Notes: generated by a model from the sequence alone, not told the origin. A stretch of DNA of 64,000 nt from Terriglobales bacterium (GCA_021372245.1 JAJFUV010000028.1:61585-125584), one strand, 5' to 3'; numbered from the stretch's first letter, positions 23,526 through 32,273 are shown. Program-made: numbers and translations.

Positions 23526-23936
23526 TCAGATATCCGAGCAGCAGAATTTGCACTTGCTCGCTTCGGCAGCCACGGTCTCCTTGCAGCGCGGACAAACCTT
23601 TACCGGAGCCGCGGGCGCCGGGGCCTCTTCCTTGATGAAACTCTTCGTGATCATGTAAATGCAGAAGGCGATCACGATGAAGTCCACGATACTGCCCACG
23701 AAGCTGCCGTAGCTGACCGCGTTCACCACTTCCTTGCCGTCGGCACCCACGGTCTTGCTGAGTATCATCTTCGCGGTGCGCCATTCGCCCCCTGGGATCA
23801 GCAGGCTGATCAACGGCATGATGATATCCGCCACAAGCGACGAAACCACTTTCCCAATAGCCCCGCCGATGATGACGGCGATCGCGAGGCCAAGAACTTG
23901 ATTCTTCAACAGGAATTCCTTGAATCCCTTGATCAT
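23526..23936 (-). CDS. mscL: large-conductance mechanosensitive channel MscL with C-terminal zinc ribbon
   Basis: A 136-residue inner-membrane tension-gated channel that releases solutes on osmotic downshock. The N-terminal helix and first membrane segment read MIKGFKEFLLKNQVLGLAIAVIIGGAIGKVVSSLVADIIMPLI; the second segment is GSFVGSIVDFIVIAFCIYMI. The C-terminus carries CPRCKETVAAEASKCKFC, a four-cysteine zinc ribbon not present in Escherichia coli MscL. ATG 23936 follows GGAGGAGG, which decides this start. Expected to form a homopentamer. Confidence 0.94.
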   Translation of the reverse strand: MIKGFKEFLLKNQVLGLAIAVIIGGAIGKVVSSLVADIIMPLISLLIPGGEWRTAKMILSKTVGADGKEVVNAVSYGSFVGSIVDFIVIAFCIYMITKSFIKEEAPAPAAPVKVCPRCKETVAAEASKCKFCCSDI

Positions 23937-24061
23937 TACGCCTCCTCCATCCTGCCCAGCTGAAGGGCACCGAAACATCTTAATTCAAGGCTCATGGCAG
24001 TTCAATACGAATTCCATGGAGAATCGGCCTGGGGTGTATCCTGGGAGTTAGTGGAATGGCT

Positions 24062-24081
24062 CCGCGGACCTGGATCCGCGG
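24062..24081 (+). other. perfect hairpin in the thiS leader
   Basis: CCGCGGA (24062-24068) pairs with TCCGCGG (24075-24081) around a 6-nt loop, 28 nt before the thiS ATG. The thi-box sequences of a TPP riboswitch were sought upstream and not found, so this hairpin is the only visible candidate for leader-based control. Confidence 0.45.
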
Positions 24082-24109
24082 TGATGACTTCCCCCCTGAG
24101 GTTCCCGGA

Positions 24110-24310
24110 ATGAATCTGGTTGTAAACGGAAAGCCCCACAACCACGGCGGCGGTGGCACCCTCGCCGAACTGTTCGAGGAGTGCCATGCAAACCCCGCTC
24201 AGGTCGCCGTCATGATCAATGGCGAAGTAGTGCGCCGGGGGCGGTGGGATTCCGTCAGGCTAGCGGAGGGCGACCACGTCGAGATGCTTGTGTTCGCGGC
24301 GGGTGGATAG
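24110..24310 (+). CDS. thiS: sulfur carrier protein ThiS
   Basis: A 66-residue ubiquitin-fold sulfur carrier for thiazole synthesis. It starts MNLVVNGKPH and ends in the required Gly-Gly (MLVFAAGG), whose C-terminus is adenylated and thiocarboxylated before donating sulfur to ThiG. The ATG at 24110 gives family length; the frame is open further upstream. First gene of thiS-thiG-thiH-thiE; thiG follows after 3 bp. Confidence 0.93.
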   Translation: MNLVVNGKPHNHGGGGTLAELFEECHANPAQVAVMINGEVVRRGRWDSVRLAEGDHVEMLVFAAGG

Positions 24311-24313
24311 GCG

Positions 24314-25090
24314 ATGCAAGGCGACTTTCGGTTAGGAGATCGCACTTTTACCTCACGGCTGTTCCTGGGAACGGGGAAGTTTTCCAGCACGAACGCCATG
24401 TTGCGCGCTGTTCGCGCATCCGGTGCGGAACTGGTAACGGTGGCTTTGCGGCGGTTTCACGAAGGCCGGGCCGAGGACGATGTCTATGGTCCGCTGTCCT
24501 CCCTGCCGGGTATCACCATCGTCCCCAATACCTCGGGAGCCATGAACGCGAAGGAAGCGGTCCGGGCGGCCATGCTGGGACGCGAGTTGAGCGGCAGCCC
24601 CTTCGTCAAACTCGAGATTCATCCCAACCCGCATCACCTGCTGCCGGATCCCATCGAGACGTACGAGGCAGCGAAAATCCTGAGCCGGGAAGGATTCTTC
24701 GTGCTGCCCTACATGCCCGCGGATCCCGTGCTTGCCAAACGCCTGGAGGACGCCGGCTGTGCCGCCGTCATGCCCCTGGGTGCCGCCATCGGCAGCGGGC
24801 AGGGATTAACCACGGCGGGAATGGTCGAGCTGATGATTCGCGATGCCTGCGTTCCCGTGATCGTGGATGCGGGTTTGCGTTCGCCGTCCGAGGCGGCCGC
24901 GGTCATGGAGATGGGCGGGGACGCGGTCCTGGTCAACAGCGCCATCGCCGTTGCGGACAACCCCGAGTTGATGGCCGAGGCGTTCGCCGCGGCGGTCGCG
25001 GCCGGCCGGAAGGCCTGGCAGGCCGGATTGATGCCGAGAGGTGAAGCGGCGGCCGCCACCAGCCCGCTCACCGCTTTTCTTGGAGAGTAA
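24314..25090 (+). CDS. thiG: thiazole synthase ThiG
   Basis: A 258-residue TIM-barrel enzyme that assembles the thiazole ring from 1-deoxy-D-xylulose 5-phosphate, dehydroglycine and ThiS thiocarboxylate. Diagnostic stretches: [34 protein letters not shown] (the Schiff-base Lys is in VKLEI), [18 protein letters not shown] and [33 protein letters not shown]. Complete length. Co-transcribed with thiS and thiH. Confidence 0.97.
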   Translation: MQGDFRLGDRTFTSRLFLGTGKFSSTNAMLRAVRASGAELVTVALRRFHEGRAEDDVYGPLSSLPGITIVPNTSGAMNAKEAVRAAMLGRELSGSPFVKLEIHPNPHHLLPDPIETYEAAKILSREGFFVLPYMPADPVLAKRLEDAGCAAVMPLGAAIGSGQGLTTAGMVELMIRDACVPVIVDAGLRSPSEAAAVMEMGGDAVLVNSAIAVADNPELMAEAFAAAVAAGRKAWQAGLMPRGEAAAATSPLTAFLGE

Positions 25091-25094
25091 CACC

Positions 25095-26213
25095 GTGGCT
25101 GCCACAATCCCGGATTGGCTGGACCCTTCCCCCTGGCTTGAATGGATCAAACGCGCGGATCGATCCATGGTCGCCGCGGCCCTGTCCGCGAAGAATCCCG
25201 GGATCAGGGAACTCGCGGTCCTGCTGTCTCCGGCTGCCGCGCCTGAGTTAGAAACGCTAGCACAGCGGGCACGCGCCATCACGCAGCGTCACTTTGGGCG
25301 AGTCATCACACTCTATGCGCCGCTGTACCTTTCGAGCCGTTGTTTCTCGGGCTGCGTCTACTGTGGCTTTGCTTCGAACCGTCAGACGCCGCGCCACATG
25401 CTGACGCTGGAGCAAGTGGATGCGGAACTGGACGCGCTGAAGCGGAGGGGCATGGAGGAGGTCCTGCTGCTGACGGGCGAACGCAACCCTGCGGCGGGCT
25501 ACGAGTACGTGTGCGATTGCGTGGAGCGGGCGGCGTCCCGATTCTCCACGGTGCTGGTGGAAGTGTTCCCGATGAACGAGGACGAGTATCGGGGACTGGC
25601 TACTGCCGGATGTACGGGGATCACGCTTTACCAGGAAACCTACGATCCGCAGACCTATGAGCGGATGCACCTGTGGGGACCGAAGCGCAACTACACGGCG
25701 CGCCTGGAAGCTCCCGCGCGTGCGCTGGCCGGCGGCCTGCGTATAGCCGGCTTGGGTGCGCTGTTGGGTTTGAGCGATCCCTTCTTCGACATGCTCTGTC
25801 TCTACCGCCATGCCAGTTATCTGCTGCGGCAGTTTTGGAAGGGTGGCGTCGCGCTCTCTTTCCCGCGCATACGGCCGGAGGCGGGGGGCTTCAAACCGCC
25901 GTTCCCGGTGACCGAACGACTGCTGGCCCAGATCATCTTCGCTTTCCGGATCTGCCTGCCGGACGTCCCGCTGGTGCTTTCCACCCGCGAGAGCCCGCAC
26001 TTCCGCGACGGCATGGCCGGCGTGGGAATCTGCAAAATGAGCGCCGGCAGCCGGACCACCGTTGGCGGCTATGGAGACAGCGCCACTTCCTCCGAGTGCC
26101 AGTTCGATGTCAGCGACGGGCGCGACGTGCTGGCGTTTTGCGCCATGCTGCGCGAGAAAGGCCTGCAACCCGTCTTCAAGAACTGGGATGCAGCCTATCG
26201 GGACGCCATATGA
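25095..26213 (+). CDS. thiH: 2-iminoacetate synthase ThiH
   Basis: A 372-residue radical SAM enzyme that cleaves tyrosine to dehydroglycine (2-iminoacetate) and p-cresol for anaerobic-type thiazole synthesis. The [4Fe-4S] motif CX3CX2C is in LSSRCFSGCVYCGF (residue ~80), followed by LLTGERNPAAGYEYV and a complete C-terminal ThiH domain (ISAGSRTTVGGYG-like KMSAGSRTTVGGYGD). The GTG at 25095 is the preferred start because an upstream start would overlap thiG by 50 bp. It ends in an ATGA overlap with thiE. Confidence 0.95.
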   Translation: MAATIPDWLDPSPWLEWIKRADRSMVAAALSAKNPGIRELAVLLSPAAAPELETLAQRARAITQRHFGRVITLYAPLYLSSRCFSGCVYCGFASNRQTPRHMLTLEQVDAELDALKRRGMEEVLLLTGERNPAAGYEYVCDCVERAASRFSTVLVEVFPMNEDEYRGLATAGCTGITLYQETYDPQTYERMHLWGPKRNYTARLEAPARALAGGLRIAGLGALLGLSDPFFDMLCLYRHASYLLRQFWKGGVALSFPRIRPEAGGFKPPFPVTERLLAQIIFAFRICLPDVPLVLSTRESPHFRDGMAGVGICKMSAGSRTTVGGYGDSATSSECQFDVSDGRDVLAFCAMLREKGLQPVFKNWDAAYRDAI

Positions 26214-26839
26214 AAGAAGTGTTCGGCCTTTACCTGGTGCTGACGGAGCCCGTCACCGGATACGAGAAGTGCACCGAAGCCGCCGTCGAGACGGGAGTAC
26301 GATACGTGCAACTGCGCATGAAGAACAACTCCCGGGAAGAAGTGCTCGACATGGCGCAGCGGCTGCGGCGGATCACGGCGGGCAGTGCGACGCGGTTCAT
26401 CGTCAACGACGACGTGGAGATCGCCCGCGAAGCGGATGCCGACGGCATGCACCTGGGCCAGCAGGACATGACCCTTGCCGAAGCCCGCAAACGCTGGCCG
26501 GAGCCGGGGAAGATTTTCGGCTGGTCGACGCACGACGAAGACCAGCAGCGGCGCGCGGAAGAACTTGCCCCGGACTATATCGGCGTGGGCCCTGTCTTTG
26601 CCACCCCAACGAAGAAGGATGCTGACCCTACGCTCGGTCTCGACCGGATGGGACGCATGATCCGCCGAACCGCACTCACTACGGTCGCCATCGGCGGTAT
26701 TAACCATGAGAATCTGGCGGAGGTTCTCCGTCATGGCGCGGTGAACTATGCCGTGGTTCGGGCTGTGACGCAGGCGTCCGATCCCCGTGCGGCCATCCAG
26801 GCGCTGCAGAACATCTGGAGCGAGCACCACGTCACTTAG
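26210..26839 (+). CDS. thiE: thiamine-phosphate synthase ThiE
   Basis: A 209-residue TIM-barrel enzyme that joins hydroxymethylpyrimidine pyrophosphate and thiazole phosphate to thiamine phosphate. Characteristic stretches: YVQLRMKNNSREEVLDMAQ, RFIVNDDVEIAREADADGMHLGQQDM, APDYIGVGPVFATPTKKDA and TTVAIGGINHENLAEVL. ATG 26210 overlaps the thiH stop. With thiSGH upstream, the operon covers the thiazole branch and final coupling; the pyrimidine gene thiC is not in the window. Confidence 0.96.
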   Translation: MKEVFGLYLVLTEPVTGYEKCTEAAVETGVRYVQLRMKNNSREEVLDMAQRLRRITAGSATRFIVNDDVEIAREADADGMHLGQQDMTLAEARKRWPEPGKIFGWSTHDEDQQRRAEELAPDYIGVGPVFATPTKKDADPTLGLDRMGRMIRRTALTTVAIGGINHENLAEVLRHGAVNYAVVRAVTQASDPRAAIQALQNIWSEHHVT

Positions 26840-26848
26840 CGAATCAGT

Positions 26849-27736
26849 CTACTTAGCTATGTCCCGGTGTGTCGCCTTCACCGTGTAGCCGGCGCGGGAT
26901 AACCGCCGTCGAATCTCGTCGGCCATCATCACCGAACGGTGCCGTCCGCCCGTACATCCGAAAGCGATCGTCAGGTAACTCTTACCCTCCCGCACATAGT
27001 GCGGCATCAAGTAGATCAGCAGTTGCGAGATGCGTTCGATGAATTCGACCGTTTGAGGGAAAGAGCGTATATAAGCCGCCACGCGCGGGTGCCGTCCACT
27101 CAAATCCTTGAACTCCGGCATATAGTTCGGATTGGGCAGGAATCGGACATCGAAGACCAGGTCGCTGTCGGCCGGAACACCATAGCGGAAGCCGAAGCTG
27201 GTCACATAGACCATGATCCGGGTCTGTTCGCTCAAGCCGCGGAACTTATCCTCGATGGCTTTGCGGAGTTCGTGGACGTTGAACTTAGAGGTGTTGATGA
27301 TGTGGTCGGCCAGGGCGCGGATCGGCGCCATGTGCCGCCGCTCGGTCGCCAGGCTTCGCGCTACGCTCCGGTCGGTGCCTAGCGGATGAGGCCGGCGGGT
27401 CTCGCTGAAGCGGCGCACCAGCGTGTCCTCGTCGGCCTCCAGGAATACGAGCGTTGTTTCAATGTTCTGCCGCAGCTTCCGGTAGATCTCCGGAAAGCGC
27501 TTCAATTCCACGCCTTCGCGGATGTCCACCACCAGCGCCGCCCGCCGGATGCTGGGCGATTCCTTGGTCAGTTCGGCGAACTTGGGGATGAGCCCTACCG
27601 GGAGATTGTCCACCGAGTAGTAGCCCAGGTCCTCAAGCGATTTGAGCACTGTGGCTTTGCCCGATCCGCTCAATCCTGTCAGGACGACCAGTTCGGCTTT
27701 GCCGGAATCCCTTTCCCCAGTGCTCTTCTTGGCCAT
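26849..27736 (-). CDS. rapZ: RNase adapter/nucleotide-binding protein RapZ
   Basis: A 295-residue P-loop protein. The Walker A motif GLSGSGKATVLKSLEDLGYYSVDNLP is at residue ~20, and the C-terminal domain contains SFGFRYGVPADSDLVFDVRFLPNPNY and TIAFGCTGGRHRSV, both diagnostic. In Escherichia coli RapZ tunes glucosamine-6-phosphate synthase through small RNAs; in other phyla it is an NTP-binding regulator with less defined targets. It closes the run rpoN-hpf-rapZ, the classical sigma-54 neighbourhood, though ptsN is absent. Confidence 0.94.
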   Translation of the reverse strand: MAKKSTGERDSGKAELVVLTGLSGSGKATVLKSLEDLGYYSVDNLPVGLIPKFAELTKESPSIRRAALVVDIREGVELKRFPEIYRKLRQNIETTLVFLEADEDTLVRRFSETRRPHPLGTDRSVARSLATERRHMAPIRALADHIINTSKFNVHELRKAIEDKFRGLSEQTRIMVYVTSFGFRYGVPADSDLVFDVRFLPNPNYMPEFKDLSGRHPRVAAYIRSFPQTVEFIERISQLLIYLMPHYVREGKSYLTIAFGCTGGRHRSVMMADEIRRRLSRAGYTVKATHRDIAK

Positions 27737-27749
27737 CGTGGACGCGCCG

Positions 27750-28319
27750 TCACGCCTCCACCAGGTTGAAATGACCGTCCCGGCGGCGCAACAGGACCAA
27801 CAGGTGGTTGGACTCCGCGTCGCGGAAGACGTAGTAATCCCGATCTGCGCCGATCGCGATCAGAGCCTCTTCCACCGTCATGGGCTTGCGGTTGGCGTGC
27901 TGATCGATGTGGAATACTTTCACCACATTGCCCTCCTCCGCCTCGACCTCGGCGGCCATAGGGCCCGTGCTCTCCGCGCCCGTCTCTTCCTCCTCGTACT
28001 CGCCGTGCTTGGGCACACGCTTGGTGTCGCGCCACTTGGTGCGCAGCTTGAGTACCTGCTTCTCGAGCTTGTCCACGGCTGTCGTCAGGGCGGCGAACTG
28101 GTCGACGTCGCTGGCCAGGCCCACCAAGGGATGATCTCCGAATTGAATGGTTACCTCGGCGTGGCTCAGGTGGCGTTCGACGTTGAGCACGACATGTGCT
28201 TCCCTGTCGGCGCCGCCGTGCCGGTCCAGCAGTTTGCCTAGCTTGTCGAATCGGGATTCGATCTTGCGCTGCTGTGCCGGTGTGAAAACGCCCTGCTTCC
28301 CTTTGTAACTGATGATCAT
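27750..28319 (-). CDS. hpf: long-form ribosome hibernation-promoting factor
   Basis: A 189-residue ribosome-associated factor. The N-terminal S30AE domain (MIISYKGKQGVFTPAQQRKIESRFDKLGKLL...AHVVLNVERHLSHAEVTIQFGDHPLVGLASDVDQFAALTTAVDKLEKQVLKLRTKWRD) binds the 30S decoding centre. The C-terminal domain (VVKVFHIDQHANRKPMTVEEALIAIGADRDYYVFRDAESNHLLVLLRRRDGHFNLVE) mediates 100S dimer formation, identifying the long HPF form. GGAGGG lies just before the ATG. It sits 25 bp after rpoN. Confidence 0.95.
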   Translation of the reverse strand: MIISYKGKQGVFTPAQQRKIESRFDKLGKLLDRHGGADREAHVVLNVERHLSHAEVTIQFGDHPLVGLASDVDQFAALTTAVDKLEKQVLKLRTKWRDTKRVPKHGEYEEEETGAESTGPMAAEVEAEEGNVVKVFHIDQHANRKPMTVEEALIAIGADRDYYVFRDAESNHLLVLLRRRDGHFNLVEA

Positions 28320-28344
28320 GCGTCCCTCCGTGAATATGGAAAGT

Positions 28345-29955
28345 TCACTTGCGAGTACGTCTTTGATGCGTGGATGGGATGTTCATGTCTTCGCGGTACT
28401 TGGCCACCGTACGCCGGGTGACCTGAATACCTTCCGCGCGAAGCCGTTCGGTGATCTGCTCATCGGTGAGTGGATGAGCGGCATCTTCCTGCTCAATCAT
28501 CTTCTTCACCTTGCGTTTCAGAATCAACAGGGGAGTCATGCTCCCCAATGGCCCCTGCACCGCTTCGGAGAAGAAGAAGCGCAGCTCGAACACTCCCTGC
28601 GGGGTGTGCGCGAATTTGTTGGCCACCGCGCGGCTGACCGTCGACGGATGCACGCCAATCTCCTCGGCTACATCCTTGATCATCATGGGCTTCAACTCGT
28701 CGATGCCGCGGTCCAGAAAATCGGTCTGCCGGCGCACGATGGCCTGGCAGACGCGCAGGATGGTGTTCTTGCGCTGCTCGATGTTCTTCATCAGCATCAG
28801 GGCCGACTGGAAGCGCTCCTTGACGTAATTGCGGACTTCCTTGCTGGGCTCTTGCGTACGGTCGAGCATCCGGCGGTACTGCGAGTTCAGGCGAAGCTGC
28901 GGGACGTCGTCGTCGTTGAGCTGGATGAGGTACTCGTCGCCTTCCTTTGAAATGAAAACGTCCGGCTCGACCTGGCGCGCGCCGGGTCCCGAATAGCGCA
29001 GGCCGGGACGAGGATCCATGTGCTTGATCACTTCGACGGCGATCTCGATATGCCGCATCGGACGGCCGAGCACCTTTGCCAGTTCCTTATATTGGCGGGT
29101 CTCAAGCAGCTTCAGGTGATCGGAAACAATCTGCCAGGCGACGCTCCCCTCACCGTTCCGGTTGGCCACCTGGAGCAGCAGGCACTCGCGCACATCGCGC
29201 GCGCCCACACCGGATGGATCAAGCGATTGAACCGCCTTCAGCGCGGCCTCCAGGTCCTCCAGCTTGTACTCACCGGTGGCGGCCATCTCTTCCAAAGTCG
29301 TGGTGAGATAGCCGTTCTCATCCAGGTTGCCGATGATCGCTTCGGCCGCATCGCGCACAGGCTCGGTAAGGACCACCAGGCTCAACTGACTGTGCAAGTA
29401 GTCGGCGAGCGTAACCGGAGCCGAGAGGAAGGTCTCGAACGACGGTTTGTCCGGAGATTCCGCGGCCGGGCTCTTGTAGCCGGGGTCCAGGTAGTCGTCG
29501 AAGAAAGAACCGAAATCGATCTCGTCGAAGGGATCGGTGGTTTTCGGGGCCTCCGGGGCGTCGGGCGCCTCAGCCGGCTCCGGGGATTCGCTTTCAGCTC
29601 CGGCAGCTTGCGTCTGTTCGGCCGGGTTGGCAGTCTCCTCCATGGCTAGCTCGGAGGCCTGTTCGGCGGCTTCGGTTTCACGCTCGCCGTCGGAAACGGC
29701 CAATACGCCGGCATCCGCGGGGTCGGCTACACGCTCGGCTTCAAGTAGAGCCTGCACCTCTTCAGGGGTAAGTTCCTCGCCACCCTCGCCGCTTTCCTCC
29801 AGAACCGGATTGGCCGCGACTTCCTGCGCGATCATATCCTTCAGTTCCAGGCGGTTCAACTGAAGAACCGTCACCATCTGCACCAGGCCGGGCGTCAGGA
29901 TCTGCTTCTGCGCCACTTTCATCTGAAGCTGCGGCCTCTGAGAAAGCAAGCTCAT
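28345..29955 (-). CDS. rpoN: RNA polymerase sigma-54 factor
   Basis: A 536-residue alternative sigma factor that needs an AAA+ activator. Region I is Gln/Leu-rich (LSQRPQLQMKVAQKQILTPGLVQMVTVLQLNRLELKDMI). Region II is an unusually long acidic linker (residues ~55-185). The core-binding domain follows (LADYLHSQLSLVV...), then the DNA-binding domain with MIKDVAEEIGVHPSTVSRAVANKFAHTPQG and the RpoN box near the end (VTRRTVAKYREDMNIPSTHQRR). TATTAT lies 8 nt before the ATG with no Shine-Dalgarno. First gene of rpoN-hpf-rapZ. Confidence 0.96.
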   Translation of the reverse strand: MSLLSQRPQLQMKVAQKQILTPGLVQMVTVLQLNRLELKDMIAQEVAANPVLEESGEGGEELTPEEVQALLEAERVADPADAGVLAVSDGERETEAAEQASELAMEETANPAEQTQAAGAESESPEPAEAPDAPEAPKTTDPFDEIDFGSFFDDYLDPGYKSPAAESPDKPSFETFLSAPVTLADYLHSQLSLVVLTEPVRDAAEAIIGNLDENGYLTTTLEEMAATGEYKLEDLEAALKAVQSLDPSGVGARDVRECLLLQVANRNGEGSVAWQIVSDHLKLLETRQYKELAKVLGRPMRHIEIAVEVIKHMDPRPGLRYSGPGARQVEPDVFISKEGDEYLIQLNDDDVPQLRLNSQYRRMLDRTQEPSKEVRNYVKERFQSALMLMKNIEQRKNTILRVCQAIVRRQTDFLDRGIDELKPMMIKDVAEEIGVHPSTVSRAVANKFAHTPQGVFELRFFFSEAVQGPLGSMTPLLILKRKVKKMIEQEDAAHPLTDEQITERLRAEGIQVTRRTVAKYREDMNIPSTHQRRTRK

Positions 29956-30073
29956 CTGGCTTCATAATAGCAGACCTGTTTTTGAATGAAGCCTCTAGAT
30001 CGAGGGGTTCGGAGGGGGGACCGAACGCGGCTCTGGACTCGGGATGGTCCTGCCTATGCCATAATCCCCATTT

Positions 30074-31330
30074 ATGCGCTATCGTAACCGGGTTTTGGCT
30101 CTCCTCTTCTTCCTCTCGGTCGTAACCTACATCGACCGCGTGTGCATCGGCGTGGCCAGTCCGCGCATGCAGGAGGAATTGGGGATCACACCATCCAAGT
30201 GGGGCCTCGTGCTGGGGGCGTTCGCCATTTCCTACGCCGCTTTCGAATTGCCGAGCGGCGCGTTGGGCGACCGCATCGGCCCGCGCAAGGTCCTGATGCG
30301 GATCGTGCTGTGGTGGAGCGCCTTTACCAGCCTTACCGGCGCTGCCACGAGCTACATTCACTTGCTGGTCTGCCGGTTCCTGTTCGGCGCGGGCGAGGCT
30401 GGTGCGTATCCGAATTCAAGCGGCGCTATCGCGCGATGGTTTCCGGCGCATGAGCGCGGCCGGGCGCAAGGTGTAGTCTGGATGGCCAGCCGGGTGGGCG
30501 GCGCCATCTCGCCGCTGGTTGTGGTGCCAATCCAGGCGCACTTCGGCTGGCGAGTCGCATTCTGGGTCTTCGGGGCCATCGGGCTCGTCTGGGCGGCAGT
30601 CTGGTTCTGGTGGTTCCGCGACAATCCGGCCGAAAAGCCAGGTGTAACCAAGGCCGAAATGGAAGAGATCGGTGCCAACGGCGCCGCCGTTCAGGTCCAC
30701 CACAAAGTGCCGCTCGGCAAGCTGCTCTCGAGCGGCAACCTGTGGCTGATCATGGCCATGTACTTCACCTACTGCTATGCGTCGTTTTTCTACCTGAGCT
30801 GGATGCCGACCTACCTTGTCAAGGGACGCGGCTTTTCCGAAGCCGACATGGCATGGTTCGCCACGCTTCCCTTCATCCTGGGGGGCACGGCGAACTTCTT
30901 CGGCGGCTGGGTGAGCGACGTGGCGGTGCGGCGCATAGGCTTGAAGTGGGGGCGCCGTGTGTGCGCCGCGGGCGGCCTCACAGCATCGGCCATCTTCACC
31001 ATCGCCGCCGCTATCACGCCGGACAAGATCTGGGCCGTTGTTTTCCTTGCGCTGGGTTATGCCGGAAGCGACTTCATGCTGCCTACGGCCTGGGCCCTGT
31101 GCCTTGACATCGGCAAGAAATACGCCGGCTCGGTCACCGGGGCCATGAACACGGCGGGCCAGCTCGGTTCCTTTACCACGGCGTCGCTGTTCGGCTTCCT
31201 GGTGGAACGGTTCCACAGCTACAACCTGCCGCTGGTGCCCATGTCGCTGCTTACGCTGGTGAGCGCCATCCTCTGGTTGAAGATCGACGCGACCCGCCAG
31301 CTTGTCCCGGAACCCGACGAACCGAGGTAA
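30074..31330 (+). CDS. MFS transporter, anion:cation symporter (hexuronate-like) family
   Basis: A 418-residue inner-membrane transporter with about 12 hydrophobic helices. The N-terminal RNRVLALLFFLSVVTYIDRVCIGVASPRMQEELG and the loop GDRIGPRKVLM fit the ACS subfamily (ExuT, GudP and relatives), which imports hexuronates or other organic anions. FGAGEAGAYPNSSGAIARWFPAHERGRAQGVVWMASRVGGAISP is also typical. Import of sugar acids would suit the glycan-degrading context, but the substrate is inferred. CATAAT lies 8 nt before the ATG; it is divergent from rpoN. Confidence 0.9.
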   Translation: MRYRNRVLALLFFLSVVTYIDRVCIGVASPRMQEELGITPSKWGLVLGAFAISYAAFELPSGALGDRIGPRKVLMRIVLWWSAFTSLTGAATSYIHLLVCRFLFGAGEAGAYPNSSGAIARWFPAHERGRAQGVVWMASRVGGAISPLVVVPIQAHFGWRVAFWVFGAIGLVWAAVWFWWFRDNPAEKPGVTKAEMEEIGANGAAVQVHHKVPLGKLLSSGNLWLIMAMYFTYCYASFFYLSWMPTYLVKGRGFSEADMAWFATLPFILGGTANFFGGWVSDVAVRRIGLKWGRRVCAAGGLTASAIFTIAAAITPDKIWAVVFLALGYAGSDFMLPTAWALCLDIGKKYAGSVTGAMNTAGQLGSFTTASLFGFLVERFHSYNLPLVPMSLLTLVSAILWLKIDATRQLVPEPDEPR

Positions 31331-31343
31331 GATCGCTTCGAGC

Positions 31344-31754
31344 ATGTTCGAGATTCTCGAGCACACGGCTGACATCGGCTTCCGAGCCTGGGGACCGACC
31401 GTCGCAAAGATGTTCGAAAACGCCGCCCTGGCGCTTGAATCCATCGCCTTCGAGATCGACGCGGTCGAGCCGCGCGAACCTTACCCGTTGGCGGTCACTG
31501 GGGAGGACTACGAGTCGCTGCTGGTCAACTGGCTCAGTGAGGCGCTCTATTACATGGACGCGCGGCGCATCCTGTTGCGGCGCTTCGAGGTCGAGCGCAT
31601 CGAGCCGGAAACCGTAGTGGGGCGTGGCTGGGGCGAGCCTTTCGACGCCGTGCGGCACCAGGCCAAAGAGATCGTCAAGGGTGTCACCTATCATCAGCTC
31701 AAAATCGAGCGCGCCGGCGATGTGTGGCGCGCCACCGTCTTCCTGGATGTCTGA
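31344..31754 (+). CDS. archease
   Basis: A 136-residue archease (COG1371), starting MFEILEHTADIGFRAWGPTVAKMFENAALAL and containing SLLVNWLSEALYYMDARRILLRRFEV and EPFDAVRHQAKEIVKGVTYHQLKI. Archease helps guanylylation of the RNA ligase RtcB, acting in RNA repair or tRNA maturation. Usually rtcB is a neighbour; none lies in this window. It follows the MFS gene by 13 bp and precedes the asparaginase-like gene by 6 bp. Confidence 0.9.
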   Translation: MFEILEHTADIGFRAWGPTVAKMFENAALALESIAFEIDAVEPREPYPLAVTGEDYESLLVNWLSEALYYMDARRILLRRFEVERIEPETVVGRGWGEPFDAVRHQAKEIVKGVTYHQLKIERAGDVWRATVFLDV

Positions 31755-31760
31755 ACTGCC

Positions 31761-32273
31761 ATGAGCCGAGAACCTGCAAAACAAGATGCCATCCGGATCT
31801 TTATCACCGGAGGGACCTTCGACAAGGAATACGACGAGCTGACGGGCCGGCTCTATTTCAAGGACTCGCATCTCGGCGAAATGCTGCGCCTGGGCCGAGC
31901 GAACCTGCCGCTGGAGATCCGCACGCTGATGATGATCGACAGCCTGGATATGACCGCAGGCGACCGTGCGCTGATCGTCGAGCAAGTGCGCGGCGCCGCC
32001 GAAAGCCGCATCGTGATCACGCATGGCACAGACACGATGGTGGAAACCGCGGACGTCCTTGCGGCGAGTATCCACAACAAAACCGTCGTGTTGACGGGGG
32101 CGATGATTCCGTACAAGTTCGGCAGTTCGGACGGATTGTTCAACCTGGGCAGTGCGCTGGCCTTCGCGCAAACCCTCCCGCCGGACGTCTACATCGCCAT
32201 GAATGGCCGTTGCTTCCCCGCCGGCCACGTCCGGAAAAACCGCCAGACCGGGATGTTCGAGGACGTATTGTAG
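31761..32273 (+). CDS. single-domain asparaginase-like protein
   Basis: A 170-residue protein equal to the N-terminal domain of bacterial L-asparaginase. The first catalytic Thr lies in IFITGGTFDKEY, and the second triad region in IVITHGTDTMVETADVLA; TVVLTGAMIPYKFGSSDGLFNLG and IAMNGRCFPAGHVRKNRQTGMFEDVL complete it. Stand-alone proteins of this length are a known group, so I do not read it as truncated. Its TAG stop is formed by bases 3-5 of the REP palindrome at 32269-32298. Asparaginase activity is unproven. Confidence 0.83.
   Translation: MSREPAKQDAIRIFITGGTFDKEYDELTGRLYFKDSHLGEMLRLGRANLPLEIRTLMMIDSLDMTAGDRALIVEQVRGAAESRIVITHGTDTMVETADVLAASIHNKTVVLTGAMIPYKFGSSDGLFNLGSALAFAQTLPPDVYIAMNGRCFPAGHVRKNRQTGMFEDVL

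Noticed and set aside
24000..24109. TPP riboswitch before thiS
   Set aside because: GGGGTG and CTGAG occur, but not the rest of the thi-box or the order needed.
31761..32273. Asparaginase truncated by the REP insertion
   Set aside because: Single-domain asparaginase-like proteins of about 160-170 residues form a known group, so the length appears normal.
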